DNA from: Coffea arabica
Taxonomy: Eukaryota > Streptophyta > Magnoliopsida > Gentianales > Rubiaceae
Direction of reading: 5' to 3'
Length of the DNA stretch: 64,000 nt
NCBI RefSeq assembly: GCF_036785885.1
Contig: NC_092312.1
Span: forward strand, 27,022,001 to 27,086,000
The notes beneath the pieces were generated by a model, which worked only from the letters and a program-made list of their open reading frames with translations, was not told the DNA's origin and ran no database searches. The first letter of the stretch is position 1; each line of letters starts with the position of its first letter. Below are positions 35,851-48,500 of this stretch, in pieces. The position numbers and the translations under genes are program-made.

Positions 35851-38467
35851 ATGAGAAAGCCAGATCCAATAATGGGGAAGGACAAAGGGAATAATAACAA
35901 AATCAAACTTAGAAAAGGGTTGTGGTCACCAGAAGAGGATGAGAAGCTCATGAATTATATGTTAACAAACGGCCAAGGATGCTGGAGTGACATTGCAAGA
36001 AATGCAGGTCTCCAGAGGTGTGGCAAGAGTTGTCGGCTTCGGTGGATCAATTACTTGAGACCAGACCTCAAACGAGGTGCATTTTCACCTCAAGAAGAAG
36101 AACTCATTGTTCATTTGCATTCCATTCTTGGAAACAGGTTTCAATCTATCTTTTTCTCTGTGTGTGTGTTTAGTTCTGCCCGATAGATTGCTGCCCCTAA
36201 TTGTAGTATTGTATCAAATTATTGACTTTTAAACAAGTTAAATGTAACTTTGTTAATCTTGAATCCTAACTCATACTATTGGCAATTTTGTCCTTTCTCA
36301 TGTTGTTTAAATGAACCACCATTAATTCTTTTTCTCATAGAAGTTTGATCAGCAAATAAAACTTAGCCACTTCCTCATGTACACCACAAAATTTTCTGAT
36401 CAATCACTACTTGGTGGTACGTCAAATGCTGCTGCTTATCATAGTAGCCTCTACATTTGTCATTTTAGTTTCATTGAATGTTTATAATTCTGTGACCTCC
36501 ACACATGAGGAAGAATGACACTGAGGGCTAAATTTGTCAGAAGTGCTTAGAACTGTTTGTTACATAAAGTGTGTTGATAGTCATAGAAAATCTTGATCCA
36601 AGAGCACTTTGCTCCTTATGTAGAAGATGAGAATTGTTAATTCATGCAGAATATGCAAGGCAATGGTGTTCCATGCATTTGCGGACTTTCTGACTGCAAT
36701 GTGATCAATGAATTTTTTAGATTAAGGTTTAAAAAGCCTTGAAAAGCTAAAAATTTTTTTTGAAAGTGTTGGTAAGTTTAACGATTGTACACTAATGTAG
36801 ATACTTCAAAACTTATCAACAAGAAAGCTGATTATACCTTATAAATGTTTCAGAAAGGGAGAAATTAATGGCCTAATGGACCATAAGTGCTAAGTTTTAG
36901 TATACTATCAGGATTGGAAACAATATAAACACAATCAAGGGTTCTCTTTTCTTTATACTCTCACTCCTCTCATGTGTTATTCCCACATGAAGTCTTCGAC
37001 AAGAGACGGCCAAGCATCTCAAGAGAATGTACTATATGAAATTACTAATAGAAATAACTTACCATACAACCTTAAAAAACAAAATTACCATATATCTCGA
37101 AAGCACACAATATTGCAGTTAGCAAATTTATTTAGTCTTGAGCTTCTATGGTCAGACGATATTTAAGGACAGGTGGAAAGTACTTGAGTATTTCCTTTGA
37201 ATATCCTTCACATAAGCTAGCTATTTACTCAAATGAACTGTATTACTCTTTCCTTTTCCTCTTTGTTTTTGTGGCTAAAGAAAACTAAAACAAGAATCTA
37301 ATTAAAAAAAAAAAGAAGAAAGTTTGAAGGAAATTTTTGCTTTTCACAGGAGTATTAGAAGTTTCAATATTGTTGTATGTGGGATTTTAACTAGTCTCCC
37401 TCTCTTTTTTTTTTTTTTTCGGTGAAGGAAATTTTTGCTTTTCACAGGAGTATTAGAAGTTTCAATATTTTTGTATGTGGGATTTTAACTAGTCTCCCCC
37501 TCTTTTTTTTTTTTCGGTCGGCCATATACCCAAAATTAGCTTCACAGATTGGTACAGTTTGTCGAAGCACATTAGTGGAGTAGTACATAAGTTTTCTGTT
37601 AGTTAGGTATTCATTTTGCGTATGAATAGGCCACGCATTTAGGAGATCACATATATGACATAGTAACAAATAGAGACAATACCACCACAAAGCTGCATGA
37701 TTTTGAGCATGGCAAAGATCTTAATTTCAACTCCCATGTCAATCATCAGATGGTCACAGATTGCGGCACGTCTACCAGGGAGGACAGACAATGAAATCAA
37801 GAACTTTTGGAATTCCACAATAAAAAAAAGGTTGAAGAACAACAATGCCATTACTTCTACATCATCACCTAACACCAGTGATTCCTCAGACCCCAGAGCT
37901 ATCATGTTAGGAGGGCTAATGCAGCCCATGCAAGCAGAACAAGACGTATTCTCCATTTGCGTGGACTCATCTTCATCATCTCCACCATGCATGCAAGCCA
38001 TGCTCAGTATAACACAAGGCAACCCTTTCAACCCCTTTCCTCCACTTCATGATAGCGCTGCTTATCTGGACATCAACGGCTCCGCGTCGGCCACTGGAGC
38101 TGCTGGCTTATATAATTTGTCAGCGGCCCATGTTGGTGGCGGAGGCGGTGGCAGTGCCGGAAGTTTAGGAGACTATGGTTTGGTAGAGCCGTTTGTGATG
38201 GGGTTGGAAAGTGACCTTTCTCTTCCTGCATTGGAGGGTAGGGCCTTTGATAATATTAATGCTGCAAATGATCAGAGTGTTCTTGACAAAAGACTGGTCC
38301 ATAATAACCACCACTTCAACGGTAATGAAAGCATCAAAGTAGTAGATGATTTTGTGGGAATTGGAAATCATTGGAATGGAGAAAACTTGAGAATGGGTGA
38401 ACTGGATTGGGAGGGTTTGTTGGCTAATGTCTCTTCTTTACCTTACCTTGATTTTCAAGTTGAATAA
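35851..38467 (+). CDS. MYB46: R2R3-MYB transcription factor, MYB46/MYB83 type
   Basis: Nuclear DNA-binding master regulator; MYB46 and MYB83 switch on secondary-wall cellulose, xylan and lignin genes in xylem and fibres. Exon 1 is 35851-36137, exon 2 is 37750-38467; 334 residues. I chose the ATG at 35851 (MRKPDPIM) because Arabidopsis MYB46 starts MRKP; an in-frame ATG at 35803 would only add residues unlike the family. R2 is at about 22-72 ([36 protein letters not shown]) and R3 at about 74-125 ([42 protein letters not shown]). The C-terminal half is Ser/Asn/Gly-rich with an acidic, aromatic end ([16 protein letters not shown]), as in activators. There is a single intron, after the first two bases of the Arg codon in GNR/W of R3; the common R2 intron is absent. 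MYB46 and MYB83 cannot be separated from this sequence alone. Confidence 0.92.
37326..37518. repeat. Tandem duplication of ~97 bp in the MYB intron
   Basis: Copy 1 is 37326-37423 and copy 2 is 37424-37518. Each starts 'gaaggaaatttttgctttt' and ends with a T run and 'cggt'. They differ by a couple of substitutions and T-run length, so the duplication is recent. Confidence 0.9.
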
Positions 38468-38963
38468 CTCTTTGTTTTCCTTGGCTTTTTCAAAATCTTA
38501 AATCCTATTTTCCTGATAATATTTTTTTTGGCCCACGATATACTTCTTTTGCAATTCTTGCAACACTTTTGAATTTTCTTTCCTTTTGTTTTCTTATTTT
38601 TTGGTTGTATCAATATCACCCGTTTCCCTTTTTTTTCCTTTATACGTTATCTCTTTAATCTTTGTTTTTAAAATAACCATTTAGACCAATAGAAAATAAT
38701 TTCCTAGCATGGAAGTACATTTGTAGAGGAGATCTTTGGAATTTCTGCAAAAAACTAAAGAGGAAGGCTCAATCATTTTCCGGGAGAATCAGAGTTGGCA
38801 AAGCAAGAAAATATGGTGTTGATAAAGTGTGAATATGACTGTGTGAGGAGAAAGAAAGGGTAGTAGGTGAAATGTATCTAGCCCATGTACAGCACAGAGA
38901 AAATAATGTGTGAGGATGGAAGTTGCTTTTGGGGGAACAATTAGAAGACAAGGTGAATATGGG

Positions 38964-39250
38964 ATCAATCTTTTGATGTAAAAAGAAAAAAAAATAGAAA
39001 GCTTTAGTTGTAATTAGTTGGAAATACTTTCACACAATAATGGAATACAAGTTGCTTCTCAGTTCCTTTTTTTTTTTTTTTTTGTGGATTTGCTAATTTT
39101 TCCTCATGAGCATCAACCTTTTGATGTAAAAAGAGAACAATAAGGAAGCTTTAGTTGTATTTTAGTTGAAAATACTTTAGAAATTTTTCACAATGATAGA
39201 GTTCAAGTTCGGTACTAGTTTTCTTTTTAATTTGGACTTGCTAAATCTTC
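38964..39250. repeat. Diverged tandem duplication of ~140 bp
   Basis: Copy 1 begins 'atcaatcttttgatgtaaaa' at 38964 and copy 2 begins 'atcaaccttttgatgtaaaa' at 39112. Both contain 'gaaagctttagttgta' or a close variant, 'aatactttcaca'-like blocks and end 'ttgctaa(t/a)'. Divergence is clearly higher than in the MYB intron duplication. Confidence 0.7.
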
Positions 39251-40116
39251 AAATGTAAGGCAAATCATCCCATGCTAATTAATTGGGCTAATTATTCATG
39301 CAAGTCATCCCATGCAAATGACACCAAAAATGGAAGTGGTTAATAATCCTAGAAACATTATAAGAATTGCCTGAGGTTGATTATGATCTTTTAAAAAAAA
39401 ACTAAATAAGAATACTAAATGCAAATAGTCCAGAAGTTAGATGTAAAATGACTGAATATTAAAGGGGTTCTTAGGATGGTTTTTGTCTGGCCATTTTAAG
39501 AAGAACGTACCACAAGGTTCTTTTCTTACTTTGTTTTCTAAAATTGGGAGATGAGAATAAAATCAAGGATACATACAAAGGAGGCAATTTAAAGACTGCA
39601 TGAAGCAATGAACAAGTTTGTGAGCTAAGGAATTTCCTATTATCTTGAAAATGCATCCTATACCCCCTAAAAAAAATAAATAAAATCCAATGATGCATGC
39701 CGTACAAAAAACTGTTGCCTCTTATTTAATCTGGGGACGAATGGATTGGATGGTACACGAGAAGGGAGGAGTGTAATTGAAATATTTCGGATTTGAGAAA
39801 AATATATATAATTTAACTGAATTTACCCTTAAGGCAATATACTTTGAATTCTTTTTATTACAATCGTCTTTGATTTAATTTTTAGCATAGCCAAGTATGA
39901 TGGCACAAATATTATTACTATTTTTTTGGTTCAATATGACGACTCAAATCTGGATGGGTTGACTGATCTAAATTCAAATACTATTTTGCTTTTATATCTT
40001 GAAATACAAATTGAAAATTATTGCTTAATTACAAAAAGGAATCTTTTTTGGTTTAAGGGAACAAAATCCGAAGTTTAAACATTGAGCATCCAAAAAGATA
40101 CGGCTATGTTGCGGAA

Positions 40117-40119
<3 letters not shown>

Positions 40120-40171
<52 letters not shown>
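40120..40171. repeat. (CT)n(AT)n microsatellite
   Basis: About 20 CT units (40120-40160) followed by an AT run that abuts the Helitron 5' end. Confidence 0.9.
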
Positions 40172-40172
<1 letters not shown>

Positions 40173-41496
40173 CCTTATACTATATAAGAATGAGATTGGA
40201 TTAAAGAATGGCTTTGAATTTCAACCGCAAGAGTAGGGGTATTTTGGGATTGTGAGTGTGAGGCGGTTTTAAATGTAGTTATAGTATTGGGTACTACTTT
40301 AGATAGCATGTGCATTATTGTATTTACTAAAATGTCCGTGTATTCTAAAGAATGAGTTTGGATTAAAGAATGGCTTTGAATTTCAACCGCAAGAGTAGGG
40401 GTATTTTGGGATTGTGAGGCGGTTTTAAATGTAGTTATAGTATTGGGTACTACTTTAGATAGCATGTGCATTATTGTATTTACTAAAATGTCCTTGTATT
40501 CTAAAAGATGCAGTAATGGTTTGTTCAAAGGTTTGGGTAATTTGGGAATGTGAGATTATTTGGTCATCTTTACTACAATGGATACAACCATAATTGCTTC
40601 TTTATTGGTGTAATTACTTAAATGTCCTTGCAGAGACATTCATTTTGGTTTGAATCAATTATTACTATTACTTTGCTATTATAACTTAAAGAACTTCAAA
40701 CGTCATTTTCATTTCAATTAAAGCAAGGACAATGTGATTTATTAAGGAATTTATGATTGAGCATTAGTTTCAACTTCAATTCTTCAAATGTTTGTCCCTT
40801 CACATTCTTCCGTTACGTTCCTTTCATCTTCCGATAAATACTTATTTGTATTGCTATTGTACTTTAGATTTCAATATGGTTCTCTAATGAAGTTATTCTT
40901 GGTAGTTCAACTTGAGGTGAGGTTTCATTCTTTTTTTTTAAAGGTATGATTTACTTTATAAAATCGTAATTTTTATTGTTAGCTAAATGCTTTCATTCCA
41001 AAATTGGATACTCTGTTAGCGCAATTTAATGTTGATATTATTGTTTCCCTACAAAGTTGGTTGTTATATACAATTTAAATGGTGTGGTTTTGTTGGAATA
41101 GGTTTCGATCAAAAAGAATGTTGGCTACTTTGATCAAAAAGCCTCCTCCATAGTTGGTTACTTTCATCAACAAGAATATTATGTAGATGCATCTTTAAGT
41201 AGATAATCACTTTGTTTGTTTGTCATTCTCTGAATCGTTTGGGTATCTGTTTAAAGTTCATTTAGTCTTGTTAATAAAAAAACTCATATACAAGTGTTTG
41301 TTTCAAAATATATGAACTGAGCAAGATAGCATGCATAATTTCCTTCTTCATCTCCCAGTATACATTAGATATTTTGTTACTTCATTTTGTTACTCAATGT
41401 GCGTGAGTTTTTTGATATTCGCTTGAACTACCATAAAATCTTTTTTAACCATAAGCACCAAACATCCGCGCGATGCGCCGGCATTTCCCTCCTAGT
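40172..41496 (+). mobile_element. Non-autonomous Helitron
   Basis: The left end reads A/TCCTTATACTATATAAGAATG, matching the TC start and AT-rich 'ACTATATAA...ATGAG' ends of plant Helitrons, inserted after an A. The right end has a GC-rich hairpin at 41466-41481 (CCGCGC, loop GAT, GCG, a bulged C, CGG), then about 10 bases and terminal CTAGT at 41492-41496. No terminal inverted repeats or target duplication are seen, as expected for Helitrons. The base after CTAGT is A rather than the usual T. Inside the left end are two tandem copies of a ~160-bp unit (about 40186-40345 and 40346-40501) separated from identity mainly by a 6-base indel. There is no Rep/helicase coding capacity. Confidence 0.75.
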
Positions 41497-41638
41497 AATA
41501 TATACAAATATACATATACACATGTTTGGATGGTGACATTGAGATTGATGGCAAAAAGTGTAAAAATATGCAGAGAAAACGAAAAGCCTGGAGAAGGGAA
41601 GTGTATATGCGGTCCAGGATGCAATTAACAAAACTAAC

Positions 41639-41720
41639 CGTCGCCTGAGAGATTCGAACTCTCGCGGGGAAACCCCATGTACTTAGCAGGCACACGCCTT
41701 AACCACTCGGCCAACGCGAC
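41639..41720 (-). tRNA. tRNA-Ser (anticodon GCU)
   Basis: The minus strand folds as an 82-nt type II tRNA: GTCGCGT acceptor strand, a D arm in GGCCGAGTGGTTAAGGC, anticodon stem TGTGC/GTACA with loop CTGCTAA (anticodon at 41685-41687, read GCT), a long variable arm TGGGGTTTCCCC, and T arm GAGAG-TTCGAAT-CTCTC. The discriminator is G and CCA is not encoded. A Pol III stop (TTTT, 41630-41633) lies 6 bases after the 3' end. The acceptor stem has one G-G mismatch at its sixth pair (41715 against 41645), where the common plant gene has C-G. It serves AGC/AGU codons if the mismatch is tolerated. Confidence 0.95.
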
Positions 41721-42176
41721 TGGTTCGAGGTGGGGGGAACTATTTTCTATCTTATGGAATATTCCACAAGTTGGAACAGATGATGAATGAGATTAGTATT
41801 TACTTTAGAAATTAGATGTTTCTGAATTTTTGAATCTTTTCCAAATGGTTATTGTAGATCAAGTTGAAGTTCGAATCATATAATATGCCCTGAATATCAC
41901 GTTAAAGGGCTCTTGAATTTCAGGCCCAAGTCATGATGACTTTTTCCATGGATTTGTATGTGAAGGGACTTGCAGGAGTAGAAACTTTTGGTTTTAAGTG
42001 CATTACCAAATTTCTATGGAATTGTCATTTGTTGACATTGATAGCACTATTTGGGAAAACCATCTAAAAGTTGGTAGCCCAACCCATAAGAAATAGTATA
42101 TTATTCAATGCAATTTTTCCATAGTTAATTGCAGGGATATTCAGTAGTTAAGTTCAGTGTGACACATGCTATTGGA

Positions 42177-42885
42177 TATGGATGGTAATTGGAACGAGTG
42201 CCTGCGAAAGTTCAATGAGGTTGGGGGCAAATGCAGGCCCCATCCCATCATCCGCCTTAATTTAATATATATATATAATATAAAATACATAATATAATAT
42301 AGTTATATATGTGTGTGTGTGTGTGTGTGTAATATGAAATGAATATTATGATATTTTCTTGTGATAATATAATAAAATTTTGAAAAATGTTATTTGTACT
42401 CCCATTTTTGTTAATTACACTTCCATTATTATTTTAATTATATGATTTTTATTTATTTATTAGACTATATGATAAAATGAATGGTAGGAGTGCAAATTCC
42501 AAAACAATGAAATGCAAATAACATTTTTCTATAATTTTTTGTGGTAAAATGATAATTTTGTTATGTTAGTTTACCTTTTTTCTTTTGCTATGTCATGTTG
42601 TTTATAAAAATAATGATAATTCATTTAGAATTCATGTAACATCAGACATAGAGAAGCGGATTCACATCACATGGTCAAAAATAATTTTTATACTTTATCT
42701 CATGTTAAATTTTTTGATGTGAAATTTGAAAAAATGATTAGTAAATCTATTATTAGTGTTATACATATATTAAAAAAAATGACATGAAAAATAAAAATAG
42801 TAGCAAGACAATTCGGGGCATCCACGGGGATAGCGGGGCAGGACGGGGGCAGGGAGTGCCCAAACCCGCCCTATTGCCAACCATA
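42177..42885. mobile_element. hAT-type MITE with 8-bp target duplication
   Basis: The ends are imperfect inverted repeats: left TATGGATGGTAATTGG, right (read inward) TATGGTTGGCAATAGGG. They are flanked by CTATTGGA (42169-42176) and CTATTGGG (42886-42893), an 8-bp duplication with one mismatch, which is diagnostic for hAT. GC-rich subterminal blocks (gggcagg, cccaaacccgccc) contrast with an AT-rich middle. It has no transposase. A second MITE (42382-42529) sits inside it. Confidence 0.75.
42382..42529. mobile_element. Foldback MITE, copy A (nested)
   Basis: Perfect 15-bp terminal inverted repeats, GAAAAATGTTATTTG and CAAATAACATTTTTC, enclose 118 bases of AT-rich sequence with further internal complementarity. 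It shares 'ttattagactatatgata' and the end sequences with copy B at 46626-46761. Flanks ATAAAATTTT and ATAATTTTTT could be a 10-bp target duplication with one mismatch, but they are low-complexity. Confidence 0.7.
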
Positions 42886-45507
42886 CTATTGGGCGGTTTT
42901 CTTCGCATCTCTTGAATTCTGTATGGCATGCCCCATATGACATTTTCTACATATCATCAATTCATCATTTTTATTTATCTGGTTTATTAATCGTGAATTT
43001 TGTCATTCACATTCATTTTTAGAGCAGGAAGTTTAATTCCTCAACCGTTGATTAATAATTCAAAGAGCATGTCTTGTCTACCTTGGACAAAATGCATGAT
43101 GCCATATAATTTGTACGGTGTAATGGAAAAACCACGTAGATATTTGTGGGGTTAAATGTTTTATTGTCAAGAGGATTTCTTCACAAAATTTTGAATTATT
43201 AATCGATAGAAATAAATTACCCAAAGTTTGCCCTCTAATTTGAAGAATATGAGTGTCTGTAGTGATGTATATGCACCCATGTAGAGAGGATGCTATACTA
43301 TGCAGTGCTCCAATCGCGTTGCAGTCTGATCATGTAGAAGTTCCAATGCTTGATTTTCGACTGATTTAATTGAAGAAGAACTTAAAGATAGACTGCAAAA
43401 AACCAGAGACCACCAGAAAATACTAATTACACCCTCTTGAGGTAAATTAAAATCTTTTTTTTTAAATAAAGAAAAAAAAAAGTTAGACTATTGTGCTCAA
43501 ATGTATAGACGAAATAAGAAAATTTACTTCTAGAGATGAATGTTAACACCCTCAGTTTGGGATATCAAGCCATCGCATGGGCCTTGGTCATATATATATA
43601 TATATATATATAAATTTTTATGAGTGAAAAAAAACTATATTGCTAACAAATATTTTTTAAAAAAATTTTTAATTTTCTATAGGAGTAAATACATTTGTTT
43701 TCAATAGAGCATGGGGTACGTATCTCAATTTATGAAGACATTCCAAAGTATCTAAATCTATTGCGTATTATCAAGCTGCCACAAAATAAGTGAATGAGGT
43801 GAGACCTTGATTGACGATTGATTTCATTATGCACACCACCTTTTGAACCAAATAAATCTTCCATTCAATTGGCCCACGTGAGAAAACACACAGGGCAAGT
43901 TATTTTTGGGGAATCATTGATACAATTTTAATTTTGGCTTCATTTGTTCCTTTTTTGGTTTGTTTTCACCTAATAATGAAGAAAAGCATGAAAAAGAAGT
44001 GGAGTATACTATTCTTGATTCAATTCCTTTTTCTTTTTTCTTTTTTCTTTTACTGTTAAGCAAATTTATAAACATTCCATTTATAAATCATATTATATAT
44101 GCAATAATACATAAGCTCTCTTGCACTATCATATAAATATGACTCGTTTATTAATAATATTGATTTCTGTTTTATATATAAAAAAAAAAATCATGTAGAC
44201 GTGACTCGTGATCACTTTTCTTACATCACGTGACTATAAAATATACTACATGATTTACAAGCGACATTTTAGACAACCTCTGCATAAGCATTTAACTGGT
44301 GGAAAACAAGCCCTGTAAAAATACAGCAACATGTAAAATTAGCACATTCTTTGTCTGGGCTGTGCTCCAGATTTTGAACGTTCCTGGCTCCTAGTTGACA
44401 AAAAAAAAAAAAAAGATGAAATATTGAATTTAATTCAAAATTCATCCTACTCTCCGAAATCCCTAATACATAGATTTACCTAATGTGTTCGGTGCTAAAA
44501 CATGGTACTCAACATGTTCAACAATAGGAATCTAGGTCTATAGATTGGTACTCCAAATTTGAACTCATTATGTCTTCCTATAAAAGCAAAAGCAGTGCCC
44601 CTTAAATTATTTTCAATCATGACCCCTTATGCTTTATCTTGCATATCAATCCACCGCTCTATCTCTTCAAAAGCAAGAAATATCAGCAAAATTCATAGTT
44701 GAGTAATGGGAATCATCAAGTGTATCTTCTTTCCTATGCACGCCTAAAACATGCATTATGTCTTTGCCACTTGATGATCAACGAAGTCAAAATATGTTGT
44801 AATACGAGATCTCAATCCGACCTGTTAATTTTTCTACGTTTGATTCTAACAGTTGAATTGAAACATCGACAAGGCTTCAGACCTGATGAATAGCAGCAGC
44901 TCAGTGGGATGAGCGGATTTTGGATATGGGGGAAACAGTGCAAAGAACCAATTAATTTTGCTTTGATTTTTGAGCATTATGGGTTTTGGTTGGGGAAAAT
45001 CTCCAATTAATTCTAGTCCGATCAATGTGCAAATGTTATTGAAACAAATTATGCAACAATAAAATTCTAGGTACTTCATAATTAATTTATACTTACATGC
45101 ACCTTTTAAAATAAAAAAGATTTAAGACGGATGCCTTGCAAATTGTGGCCGCAGAGAAGGTTTCATTGTCTAAAATCAACCGTCACATGTCCCAATCATA
45201 GACCTTTTGCAACCAGAGAAAAAGATTTTATCTGGGGATGAAAATTGAAATTCATGAAAGGATTTCACATTAATTTTCAAGTTGATGGACCAATGGATAT
45301 GATCGATTTTCACCTGAATGGCTTTGGGAACATTGTATTCTAAGGTCATTTTCAGAATTGGTCATGATGGCCTCCATCTATCAAAAGCAAACCTCTCCTT
45401 TTCGCTGTTTAAAAACCCTCCAAAAACCCTTTCCCATGTCAAGCAAATCATTCTTCCCAGCCCATCTTTCTGATCACTCACACACACACACTTTCACTGC
45501 ACTAGCG

Positions 45508-48500
45508 ATGACTATCTACAGAACAGATCCAGAAGAGGAAGCTTTATTCCGCTCCTATCCTTGCGCAGTTTACTACGTACAGAGTCCATCATCAGTTTCC
45601 CATGCATACAGTGCTGAAATTCGTAACATCAACAATGAATCTGCATTAGAAACTTTTGCCAACAATCCCAACAACGCAAGCCAAGAAGCAGCCAATCGGC
45701 TTGCTCTATCGCGTTACTCGTCCTCTCATGGATCAACCAACCTTTTCCTGCATGAGAAGAAAATCCCTTATGATCATGATGTTCAAAGCCATGGAACAGG
45801 AGTTACGTACAATGAAGAGATTAATCGTCACGAAGGCAATATGGTTGTTGTTGATAGACTCAGAAATGGCTATCACATTGAAGAAGATCATGAGTATGAA
45901 GAGGATGAGGAATATTTTGAGGAGAAGGCCGAATGGTGGAGAATGTTTTCTTTCGGTGGTTCTATTTCTGGAGGGTGGAAGTTTCTGCAGATGACTTGGA
46001 GGTTTATACTGAGTGTGGTGATTGCACTAGTTGTGTTCTACATTCTCACCAAGCCACCAGCTCCTAAGATGTCTATTAAGGTAAAATCTCTAGCCCTTTT
46101 TCCCCTTTTAGATATTTGATTCGGCCCATTCTCAACTGATTTTCTTCACTTGCTTTTAGTTTCTGATTTTGACTGTTGTCAGTGCGTGCTTCTAGTTTCT
46201 GATTTTAACGGTTATCAGTGCGGCGTGCAGTAGATGCATCTCCTTTTTTTTGGTAATTGAACGTAGGACCTCCTATTTATAATTGCTCGTATCTTACTAT
46301 TTAACCCAACCCTTCCCGCAGTAGATGCATCTTAACCGTCAGTGGAAAAGTTAATTAGAATTAAAATAAAAAGAGTTTCATGACAATTTTGGCATTCCTT
46401 TCTTCGTAACATTTTTTGCCATATGACATTATGGTTGTGCATAATCCGACAACTAGGGCAATGCCAATATGTAAAATCTCCCAAACCATGTTGAAAACAG
46501 AAAGCAAAAGAAACAAATGCAATGACCCCAAGATTTGTGTAAAACTGTGGAGTGACTCAATATGGAAATCTTCACAGGAGTCAAAGAATTGTGTTTCTGA
46601 CAAATGTATAGAATTTTATGTAAATAAATGTTATTTACACTCCTCTTTTGTTATTTGCGCTTCCACTACTATTTTTATTATATAGTTTTCGTTTATTAGA
46701 CTATATGATATAACAAAAGGTGAGAGTGCAAATAACAAAATATGAAGTGCAAATAACATTTCCCTTTCATAAATAGCTAATTCACCTGGTTATATGTTTA
46801 CGTGATGTAAAAAAGTTACATTGGAAGAAGATTAGAAAGAAAAGTTAAAGAGCCTTTTGAAAATCTTGCACGCTAATACTAAATGTATGAATGATTACTA
46901 TTAGCCATCATTTTCTTAGCCATATATAGCTAATGCAAAGGAAATCATCTTTTTCATAGGAGTGTAAACTAGCCTAAATAAGCTGAATATCTTAGTGTTC
47001 AGATTTATTTGATTATTTTAATGATATTGAATTTTGTTCAAATTTGACTTGTTTTCTTCTCGAATTGAGGTTGAATAAACTTTTGTCGAGGCGAAATCGA
47101 GTCGAGATCGAATAGTTTGAACTTTTTATATGTAAATTTCACTTATATGCTAATTAAACCAAACTTGAGCTGAATTTGAAAATTTATCAAGTACAAAATG
47201 TTGTTCAAGTTTGGTTTGATTAGTTGACGAACCAAATTTGCTTGAACTCTTATCGAGCTGAGTTTAATTCAAATATCGAATAGTTTAGTTTATCTTTCAC
47301 CTTCACTTTTCATAATTCTCTAAATATGAAAACGGGGAAGTTTATTCTGGAATTATTCTTTTTTTTTTTTTTTACATAACGGCACATCTAACTTAGTCTA
47401 ACGGTGGCCTAACTAGGTCGAGAAAATCGAATGAGACTGAACCACTATCTGACCAAACGGATGCACCACGTACACGCATATGAACTTAGAAAAAAATCAC
47501 ATATAGTGGCACATTGACGGGTACCCTACAATCCATGTAGTAGCCAACTCCTTTAGAGAAAGTTGGTTCTTGAAAGAAGGCAATTTTGCTTTTGGGCTGT
47601 AGTTGGGCTTTGTCTGCTACACCTTCCCATCATTGTTCAAAAAAAAAAAAAAACAATTGTTTCCTATTGGGCTTAAAAGGCCCAATCCTATCACTGGAAA
47701 AGATTAAAACGTCCGATAGGAATTCAACAATAATTCATGCCTCATGGAAATTGAACTATTAACACTTTTAGGGACCTTATTTTAGTCATTTTGAGCAATA
47801 AAGCAGATCCACTTCAAGAAATTGTGACCCTTGGTTATCAAAGCAGACATGCTTTTACCTTAACCATTTGTAGGCCCTTTCTAGCCTTTACTTGCTTTTG
47901 TTTAAAGAAAGAGATTTGTCTCATTCTAAAGGCTGAAAGGTATCATTGAAGTTGGAAGAGAAAAACGTCAAGTAAGAAATTAAGAGTAGAAAAATCAAAT
48001 GTTGCTATCTTAACTATTTGTTTGTAGGGCCATTATCCTGACTATCTTAAATGGTTCTCAGAACACATGAAAACTTTTTTTTTAATAAAAAAAACTAGAA
48101 AATTTTATTAAATTGAAGATAGATCTGCAGTAATTGCGGAGGAAAGAAAAGATGGTGAAGAAAATCTCCAAGTACGAATGTCTGAAATAGAACTAACATT
48201 CCTAGCTGATAAATGAGCAATCACATCTAGATTCTTAAGAACCCAATTGGCCACCCAAATGACGAAAATTACACAGTTAGATGTTTATTCTCCTCGGATA
48301 AGTGCAAATTAATTTCACAAGTTGGTATAGCCATTATTAGCTCATGAAATAGTAATCAACTCAAGATGAAACATAAATGGAAGAAAACTTTGTAAATTAA
48401 TATACCTAATTTACATTGCACCATCTATTTTAAGTATTTTTAATTTTTTATTCCTTATAAGTGTATTGTTTCAATTAGCTTGCTACAGGTTGCTGTTCCT

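Larger units (their letters stand above)
38468..40171. other. Intergenic downstream of MYB
   Basis: MYB 3' UTR followed by AT-rich DNA without coding evidence. Contains the tandem duplication at 38964-39250 and, at its right end, a (CT)n(AT)n microsatellite. Confidence 0.5.
41721..45507. other. Intergenic between tRNA and LEA_2 gene
   Basis: AT-rich DNA with no supported gene. It contains the hAT MITE (42177-42885) with nested MITE, a TG run near 42309-42330 and a TA run at about 43592-43612. The last few hundred bases are presumed promoter and leader of the LEA_2 gene; an upstream in-frame ATG at 45358 could extend its protein. Confidence 0.5.

Noticed and set aside
40175-40528. Minus-strand 117-codon repeat protein
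   Set aside because: It is the tandem 160-bp unit of the Helitron read in antisense; the repeat keeps the frame by chance.
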